NCBI GenBank assembly: GCA_029202525.1
Contig: CP119325.1
Span: 3,756,001 to 3,820,000, forward strand
Direction: 5' to 3'
Origin: Candidatus Pseudomonas phytovorans
Lineage (GTDB): Bacteria; Pseudomonadota; Gammaproteobacteria; Pseudomonadales; Pseudomonadaceae
Length of the DNA stretch: 64,000 nucleotides
The stretch's first letter is position 1; each line of letters opens with the position of its first letter. Positions 59,361 to 64,000 of this stretch are shown here, in pieces. Below the pieces are notes generated by a model that did not search any database, was not told the origin of the DNA, and was given only the letters and a program-made list of their open reading frames with translations. The translations under genes and the position numbers were made by a program.

Positions 59361-60797
59361 TCAGTCCGGGGTGATCTGCGCTTTCATCGCGGCCAGGAAG
59401 TGTTCGCTGTACGGCGGCAGCAGGCCCCATTCACCGCGCGGGTCATGCTCGGGCGCCTTGAGTACGGTGCGCAGGTGGCTGAATTCGATAAAGCCTTCGC
59501 GACCGTGATAGTGCCCCATCCCTGACCCGCCGACACCGCCGAACGGGGCATCATGCAAGGCGGCATGCATCATCACGTCGTTGAGGGTGACCCCGCCCGA
59601 CAGGGTGTGCTCCAGCACGTGGCGCTGCTCCTCGGGGTCGTTGCCGAAGTAGTAAAGGGCCAAGGGCCGCGGGCGGCCGTTGATCTCGGCAATGACCTGG
59701 TCAACGTCATCAAAGGGCAGCACCACCATTGCCGGGCCGAATATTTCTTCATGCAGGATCAGGCTGCCATGGGGCGGGTCGATCACCAGTTGCAACGGTC
59801 GACGGCGGTTCTGCTCATCAGCCGCTTGCGCGTAGGGCAGGCTTACTACCCGGGCACCGGCTTGCGACGCCTGCTGAACCAGCGTCTCAACACGGGACAG
59901 GTGCTGGGCATTGACCACCGCGACCACGTCCGGGTTGTCGCTCACCTCAGGGATGAACTGGCGGTAAGCGCTGGCAAAGGCCTCAAGAAAGCTTTCCAGC
60001 TGCTCGCGTGGTACGTAGACCAGGTCCGGGTTGATGCACACCTGGCCACTGTTGGTGGTCTTGGAAAGCGCAATACGAAAGGCGGCAGTACCCAGGTCGG
60101 CACTGCGCGCGACGATGACCGGCGACTTCCCACCCAGTTCCAGCGTCAAAGGCACCAGGTGCTCGGCCGCATTGCGCATCACGGACTTGGCCACCGCGGT
60201 ACTGCCGGTAAACACCAGGTGGTCGAACGGCTGCCCGGTAAAGGCCTGGGCCAGGTCGGCACCACCGGTGACGACAGCCACTTCGAGCGGATCGAACCGC
60301 TCGGCAAACAGCTTGGCTACCAGCGCAGCAGTGCGTGGCACCACCTCCGAAGGTTTGAGAATCGCCCGGTTACCCGCCGCCAGCGCCGAACCCAGGGGGC
60401 TGAGCAAGGTATACAGCGGGGCGTTCCAGGTGCCCAGAATGCCCACCGTACCCTTGGGCTGATACATCACCCAGGCCTCGGCGCCCAGCTGATCGTAGGG
60501 GCTGAATACGGGCCGCGGCTCATCCTGCATCCATCCTTCGAGGTGGTCGCGCGCGTGCTTGAGCGAGCCGAGCGAACCCAGCACATCGTTCATCAACGAG
60601 AAACCCTGGGGGCGGCCACCAAAGTCGGCATCCATCGCCTCGGCCAGCGCTTCGTGGTGCGCCACCAGCATGTCGATCACCCGCTGGATCCGCGCACGGC
60701 GCTCCACGGCAGTGACGGCCCCTTGAGCGTTGAACGCGGCCTTTTGTTCACGCAGCAAGGCCGACAGCGTGTCGACGGAAGAATTTGCACAACTCAT
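59361..60797 (-). CDS. NAD(P)-dependent aldehyde dehydrogenase (coniferyl aldehyde dehydrogenase type)
   Basis: 478-residue ALDH: GTWNAPLYTLLSPLGSALAAGN (oxyanion Asn125), FTGSTAVAKSVMRNA, LELGGKSP (Glu220) and NSGQVCINPD (Cys254). The short, membrane-segment-free CalB-like group acts on bulky aldehydes. The best candidate substrate is the C22 steroid aldehyde formed by the SCP-x aldolase at 23754, matching the Sad step proposed in Pseudomonas sp. Chol1. The ATG at 60797 was chosen over an upstream in-frame start; the operator is 109 bp upstream. Confidence 0.88.
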   Translation of the reverse strand: MSCANSSVDTLSALLREQKAAFNAQGAVTAVERRARIQRVIDMLVAHHEALAEAMDADFGGRPQGFSLMNDVLGSLGSLKHARDHLEGWMQDEPRPVFSPYDQLGAEAWVMYQPKGTVGILGTWNAPLYTLLSPLGSALAAGNRAILKPSEVVPRTAALVAKLFAERFDPLEVAVVTGGADLAQAFTGQPFDHLVFTGSTAVAKSVMRNAAEHLVPLTLELGGKSPVIVARSADLGTAAFRIALSKTTNSGQVCINPDLVYVPREQLESFLEAFASAYRQFIPEVSDNPDVVAVVNAQHLSRVETLVQQASQAGARVVSLPYAQAADEQNRRRPLQLVIDPPHGSLILHEEIFGPAMVVLPFDDVDQVIAEINGRPRPLALYYFGNDPEEQRHVLEHTLSGGVTLNDVMMHAALHDAPFGGVGGSGMGHYHGREGFIEFSHLRTVLKAPEHDPRGEWGLLPPYSEHFLAAMKAQITPD

Positions 60798-60906
60798 TGG
60801 TGCCTCCTCAACTGAACAAGGGCCAGCATGTCGCCTCTGTGCCCACCATGGCCGTCGTTGCACGACGTCCTGCCCCGCAAACTAGCCCCAGACCCCGGAG
60901 CCCGCC

Positions 60907-60922
60907 TCGTCCAAGTGGACGA
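60907..60922 (-). promoter_or_regulatory. regulon dyad box upstream of aldehyde dehydrogenase/amidase operon
   Basis: TCGTCC-aagt-GGACGA, the only perfect palindrome among the copies, 109 bp before the minus-strand ATG at 60797. Minus-strand GCTAGT 24 bp after the box is -10-like. Confidence 0.68.
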
Positions 60923-60937
60923 TCAGGCCAAAAACGT

Positions 60938-60953
60938 TAGTCCGTTGAGACGA
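60938..60953 (+). promoter_or_regulatory. regulon dyad box upstream of hsaB operon
   Basis: Read rightward: TAGTCC-gttg-AGACGA followed by TG, 61 bp before ATG 61015; GGGAAT ends 23 bp after the box as -10-like element. It lies 15 bp from the leftward box. Confidence 0.7.
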
Positions 60954-61014
60954 TGTAAAGCCCCGTGGCGCTGGGAATACTGCCAGCACGCACATTCATT
61001 CCATGAGGCCCATC

Positions 61015-61995
61015 ATGGCAACGCCCGCCTGTTTCGACCCTCAAGCGTTTCGCGCCGCACTCGGCACCTTTACCACGGGAGTGACCATCATCACGACCCA
61101 GGCTGAAGATGGCTCGCCGGTTGGCATCACCGCCAACAGCTTCAACTCGGTCTCGCTCAACCCACCGCTGGTGCTCTGGAGTCTGTCCAAGAATGCCCGC
61201 AGTCTGCCGATGTTCAGCGGTGGTCGCCACTGGAACGTGCACGTTTTGTCGACCGAACAGGAATCCCTGTCTGGACGCTTTGCCCGCCAGGGTGAAGACA
61301 AGTTTTCCGAAATCCAGCTCGACAGCGGCATCAGCGAGGCACCGTTGCTGCAAGACTGTACGGCGCGCTTCCAGTGCCGAACGGCCTTCCAGTACGAAGG
61401 TGGCGACCATGTCATCTTCGTCGGCGAAGTGCTCGCCTTCGACCATAGCGACCGTGCCCCGCTGGCCTTCCAGAGTGGGCAGTACGCCCTGGCAATGCGC
61501 AAGCCGCGCAACGAGCTGCGCCTGGCCACTACCCCGCCACCGCCCGAATGCAGTTACACCGAAGATTTGCTCGGCTACCTGCTCGGCCGTTCGCACTACC
61601 AGATGCTGTTCGCACTGCGCCGCCTGCTGAAGAACCAGCAGCTCGATGAACACGCGTTCTTCATCCTCTCCACCCTGTGCATACGGGACAACATGACCCT
61701 GGAAGAGATCAACGCCTACGTCGGCTACACCGGTCATGTGGTGAGTGCCACAAGCATGCGCTTTCTCGAACGCCAGAACCTGGTCGCCCGTGAACTTGAT
61801 AACGACCAGGTCCGCTATGTGCTGACAGCCGACGGGCGGGAGGCTTCGCTGCAGGAGGTGGCCCTGGCCAAAGCTGTCGAGGAAGACATTTCTGCCCGTC
61901 TTGGCGCCGGTGACAGCCAGGCGCTCAAGGTGTTGCTCAAGCGCCTTATCGCCACTTCCGATCCGGGCTTGCCAGACCTGTGGGCGCCGCGTTGA
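61015..61995 (+). CDS. hsaB: HsaB-type flavin reductase with C-terminal MarR-like domain
   Basis: 326 residues. A flavin-reductase (split-barrel) domain spans ~1-165 (TFTTGVTIITTQAEDGSPVGITANSF, in part; SLNPPLVLWSL, WNVHVLS). From ~185 a MarR-like winged-helix domain follows (YQMLFALRRLLKNQQLDEHAFFILS; MTLEEINAYVGYTGHVVSATSMRFLERQNLV, in parts). Mycobacterial HsaB is only ~190 residues; the two-domain form resembles the C1 reductase of Acinetobacter 4-hydroxyphenylacetate hydroxylase, whose MarR-like tail is autoinhibitory. It supplies FMNH2 to HsaA. ATG 61015, preceded by GAGG, was preferred to the ATG at 61003. Confidence 0.9.
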   Translation: MATPACFDPQAFRAALGTFTTGVTIITTQAEDGSPVGITANSFNSVSLNPPLVLWSLSKNARSLPMFSGGRHWNVHVLSTEQESLSGRFARQGEDKFSEIQLDSGISEAPLLQDCTARFQCRTAFQYEGGDHVIFVGEVLAFDHSDRAPLAFQSGQYALAMRKPRNELRLATTPPPPECSYTEDLLGYLLGRSHYQMLFALRRLLKNQQLDEHAFFILSTLCIRDNMTLEEINAYVGYTGHVVSATSMRFLERQNLVARELDNDQVRYVLTADGREASLQEVALAKAVEEDISARLGAGDSQALKVLLKRLIATSDPGLPDLWAPR

Positions 61996-62037
61996 GCGCT
62001 GTGACTTCCCTCAACCATTAGAACAACAAGGACAGCC

Positions 62038-62811
62038 ATGAGCATTCTGCAACGCTTCAACCTCACTGGCAGTGTCGCCATTGTCACCGGCAGCGGCCGT
62101 GGCATCGGTCGTGCCATTGCCCTGGCCTACGCCGATGCCGGCGCTGATGTGGTCTGCAGCGCCCGTTCGCTGGCAGATGTCGAGGCCGTCGCCGAAGAGG
62201 TGCGCAGCCGAGGGCGGCGCGCCCTGGCCTTGAGCTGCGATGTCACCGACAGCGAACAGCGCAGTGCCCTGGTCGCCAACGCCGCGCAACAGCTGGGGCG
62301 CATCACCCATCTGGTCAACAATGCTGGTGGCGGGGGCCCCAACGACCCGCTGAAGATGAGCCCGCAAGACTTCGAGCAGGTGTTGAGCTTCAACGTCAGC
62401 GCCGCCTACGCCCTTTCACAGCTGTGCGTACCCCTGATGCGCGACGCCGGGGGCGGCAACATCATCAACATCACCTCGGTCGCCGCCCGTTACGCCCAGC
62501 GCCATTTCAGCGCCTACGGTACTGCCAAGGCTGCGCTGACTCACCTGACGCGCCTGCTGGCACAAGAGTTCGCGCCGCAAATCCGGGTCAATGCGGTGTC
62601 GCCGGGGCCAATCCTGACCGACGCGCTGGCCGGGGTCATGCCCGAGGCCATGCGCAAGACGATGGAGTGCAACACCCCGCTCAAATGCCTGGGTCAACCA
62701 GAGGACATCGCCGCTGCTGCCCTGTACCTGGCAAGCCCTGCTTCGGCGTGGGTCACCGGCAAGATAATCGATGTCGATGGCGGCGCCGATTCCAGTGTCT
62801 GGCCGGGCTGA
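62038..62811 (+). CDS. 7-alpha-hydroxysteroid dehydrogenase-like SDR
   Basis: 257 residues resembling E. coli HdhA: TGSGRGIGRAIAL, HLVNNAGGGGPNDPL, ITSVAARYAQ, SAYGTAKAALTHL, SPGPILTDALAGVMPEAM, NTPLKCLGQPEDIA and ASPASAWVTG. Catalytic Ser147, Tyr160 and Lys164 align with HdhA Ser146-Tyr159-Lys163. It would oxidise the 7-alpha-hydroxyl of cholate and chenodeoxycholate derivatives. Placement between hsaB and hsaE is unusual for testosterone-only clusters and points to bile acids as substrate. Confidence 0.87.
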   Translation: MSILQRFNLTGSVAIVTGSGRGIGRAIALAYADAGADVVCSARSLADVEAVAEEVRSRGRRALALSCDVTDSEQRSALVANAAQQLGRITHLVNNAGGGGPNDPLKMSPQDFEQVLSFNVSAAYALSQLCVPLMRDAGGGNIINITSVAARYAQRHFSAYGTAKAALTHLTRLLAQEFAPQIRVNAVSPGPILTDALAGVMPEAMRKTMECNTPLKCLGQPEDIAAAALYLASPASAWVTGKIIDVDGGADSSVWPG

Positions 62812-62879
62812 GGCCTTGTTGCCGGGCGTGCCTGCAGGTGGCCCGGCCTGTTATCCACTTGCCACAGAGCGACCTCCCT

Positions 62880-63671
62880 ATGGATGCGCAACTGATTGAA
62901 ACACTGGGCGACGAGCTGTTCCACGCCCTGAACGCACGCCAGAGCCTGCCCCCGCTGACCCAGCGTTACCCGGCCATCAGCCTTGACGATGCGTACCGGA
63001 TTTCCCTGCGGTTTCTGGCGCGTCGCGAAGCGCTGGGCGAGCAAGTGATCGGCAAGAAAATCGGGGTTACCAGCCGCGCCGTGCAAGAAATGCTCGATGT
63101 GCATCAGCCCGATTTTGGTTTTCTGACCAACCGCATGCAGGTCGCCGATGGCAGCGACGTCAGCTTTGCTGCCCACCACTTGGTACAGCCACGAGCCGAA
63201 GGCGAGATTGCCTTTGTACTGGGCGAAGACCTGCAAGGTACCGACATCAGTGCCGACGATGTGCTGGCGGCCAGTGAATGGGTGATGCCGTGCTTCGAGA
63301 TTGTCGACTCGCGTATCGAGAACTGGCAGATCCGCATTCAGGACACCGTTGCCGACAACGCTTCATGCGGTGTTTTCGCCCTTGGCCGACAGCGCGTCAA
63401 TCCGCGTGAACTTGACCTGGCCAAGGTCCAGTTGCACCTGTTCAAGAATGGTCTGCCGGTGGGCAGCGGCCTGGGCTCGGCGGTGCAAGGCCATCCCTGC
63501 GCCGCCGTGGCCTGGCTGGCCAACACCCTGGGTCGACTGGGGATCCCGTTTCGCAAGGGCGAAATCATCCTGTCCGGCGCCCTCGCGCCGCTGGTACCGG
63601 TCGTCCCGGGTGACTTCGTCAGCCTGTCGCTGAGCGGCATGGGCGAGATGCACCTGCACTTCGTGCCCTGA
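62880..63671 (+). CDS. hsaE: HsaE-type 2-hydroxyhexa-2,4-dienoate hydratase
   Basis: 263 residues of the MhpD/HpaH hydratase family: LIGKKIGVTS (as QVIGKKIGVTS), QPDFGFLTNRM, QPRAEGEIAFVLGEDL, VMPCFEIVDSRI, NGLPVGSGLGSAVQGHPCAAVAWLANTL (in parts), and metal-binding EGEIAFV/FEIVDSR acidic residues. It hydrates 2-hydroxyhexa-2,4-dienoate, the C6 fragment from HsaD, to 4-hydroxy-2-oxohexanoate. ATG at 62880. Confidence 0.91.
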   Translation: MDAQLIETLGDELFHALNARQSLPPLTQRYPAISLDDAYRISLRFLARREALGEQVIGKKIGVTSRAVQEMLDVHQPDFGFLTNRMQVADGSDVSFAAHHLVQPRAEGEIAFVLGEDLQGTDISADDVLAASEWVMPCFEIVDSRIENWQIRIQDTVADNASCGVFALGRQRVNPRELDLAKVQLHLFKNGLPVGSGLGSAVQGHPCAAVAWLANTLGRLGIPFRKGEIILSGALAPLVPVVPGDFVSLSLSGMGEMHLHFVP

Positions 63672-63709
63672 ACCTGCGGCCGCTCCTTCTTCCGATCGAG
63701 AACAATGCC

Positions 63710-64000
63710 ATGAGTAAAAAGATCAAATGCGCCCTCATCGGGCCCGGCAACATCGGCACCGACCTGCTGTACAAGCTAAAGCGCAGTGAAGTACTGGAGC
63801 CCGTCTGGATGGTGGGTATCGACGCCACCTCCGAAGGCCTGGCCCGCGCCGCCGCGCTGGGCCTGAAAACCACCAGCGAGGGCGTCGACGGCCTGCTGCC
63901 GCATGTAGTGGAAGACGGCATCCAGATCGCCTTCGATGCCACCTCCGCGTATGTGCATGCCGAGAACAGCCGCAAGCTCAATGCCCTGGGTGTGTTGATG
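63710..64000 (+). CDS. hsaG: HsaG-type acylating propanal/acetaldehyde dehydrogenase, N-terminal part (runs off window)
   Basis: First 97 residues visible: KIKCALIGPGNIGTDLLYKL Rossmann motif (GPGNIGTD), EPVWMVGIDATSEGLARA, GIQIAFDATSAYVHAEN. These match the BphJ/HsaG family, which oxidises propanal, released by the HsaF aldolase, to propionyl-CoA. The catalytic Cys lies beyond the end. hsaF is expected next. Confidence 0.88.
   Translation, partial: MSKKIKCALIGPGNIGTDLLYKLKRSEVLEPVWMVGIDATSEGLARAAALGLKTTSEGVDGLLPHVVEDGIQIAFDATSAYVHAENSRKLNALGVLM

Overview
This window is almost wholly one steroid and bile-acid catabolism gene cluster from a gammaproteobacterium, most probably a Pseudomonas. 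The evidence is GC-rich coding sequence, tightly packed minus-strand operons, two REP-type inverted repeats of the kind scattered through Pseudomonas genomes, and enzymes that follow the 9,10-seco pathway step by step. No rRNA, tRNA, CRISPR array, insertion sequence or phage gene was seen.

Layout. 1-1282: truncated FAD-dependent dehydrogenase gene with its own sigma70-like promoter, then about 1 kb without a convincing gene (left border). 1283-6660: MFS transporter, kshA, an SDR, a 3-alpha-hydroxysteroid dehydrogenase and a LuxR/TeiR-type regulator. 6709-10129: RND/MMPL exporter and YCF48-like protein. 10288-12770: thiolase, MaoC hydratase, ipdF. 12917-22588: ten-gene operon hsaC-ipdA-ipdB-ech-ipdC-echA20-two acyl-CoA dehydrogenases-fadA6-SDR, which opens rings C/D (HIP pathway). 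22801-24965: DUF35-MaoC fusion and SCP-x-type thiolase. 25105-33065: two SDRs, a SnoaL-like protein, an Old Yellow Enzyme, a FATP-type CoA ligase, an MBL-fold protein and a DUF1302 outer-membrane protein. 33292-37686 (+): MFS, hsaD, and a large Fe-S flavoenzyme. 37734-39116: DUF1329 protein. 39206-49039: side-chain operon (SDR, chsH2, chsE1, chsH1, ltp2, chsE2, two further acyl-CoA dehydrogenases, CoA ligase). 49189-49974 (+): enoyl-CoA hydratase. 50209-57570: hsaA, kstD, kst4D, kshB, fadD3. 57703-60797: aldehyde dehydrogenase and Tat-type amidase. 61015-64000 (+): hsaB, a 7-alpha-HSDH-like SDR, hsaE, and hsaG cut by the window edge.

How it works together (family knowledge plus inference). 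The DUF1302/DUF1329/RND/YCF48 proteins and MFS carriers would move steroids. CoA ligases and two acyl-CoA dehydrogenase/hydratase/aldolase sets remove the side chain. HSDs, KstD, Kst4D and KshAB oxidise and open ring B. HsaA-D, HsaE and HsaG degrade ring A. FadD3, IpdA/B/C/F, EchA20, FadE30-like and FadA6 degrade rings C/D.

The most striking non-coding signal is a 16-bp imperfect dyad, consensus TAGTCY-N4-GGACGA (usually followed by TG), found 13 times. It lies 58-114 bp upstream of the first start codon of every complete operon in the window, with a -10-like element a fixed 23-26 bp downstream. I propose it as the operator of a single regulon, with the LuxR-type protein at 5410-6660 as the leading candidate regulator.
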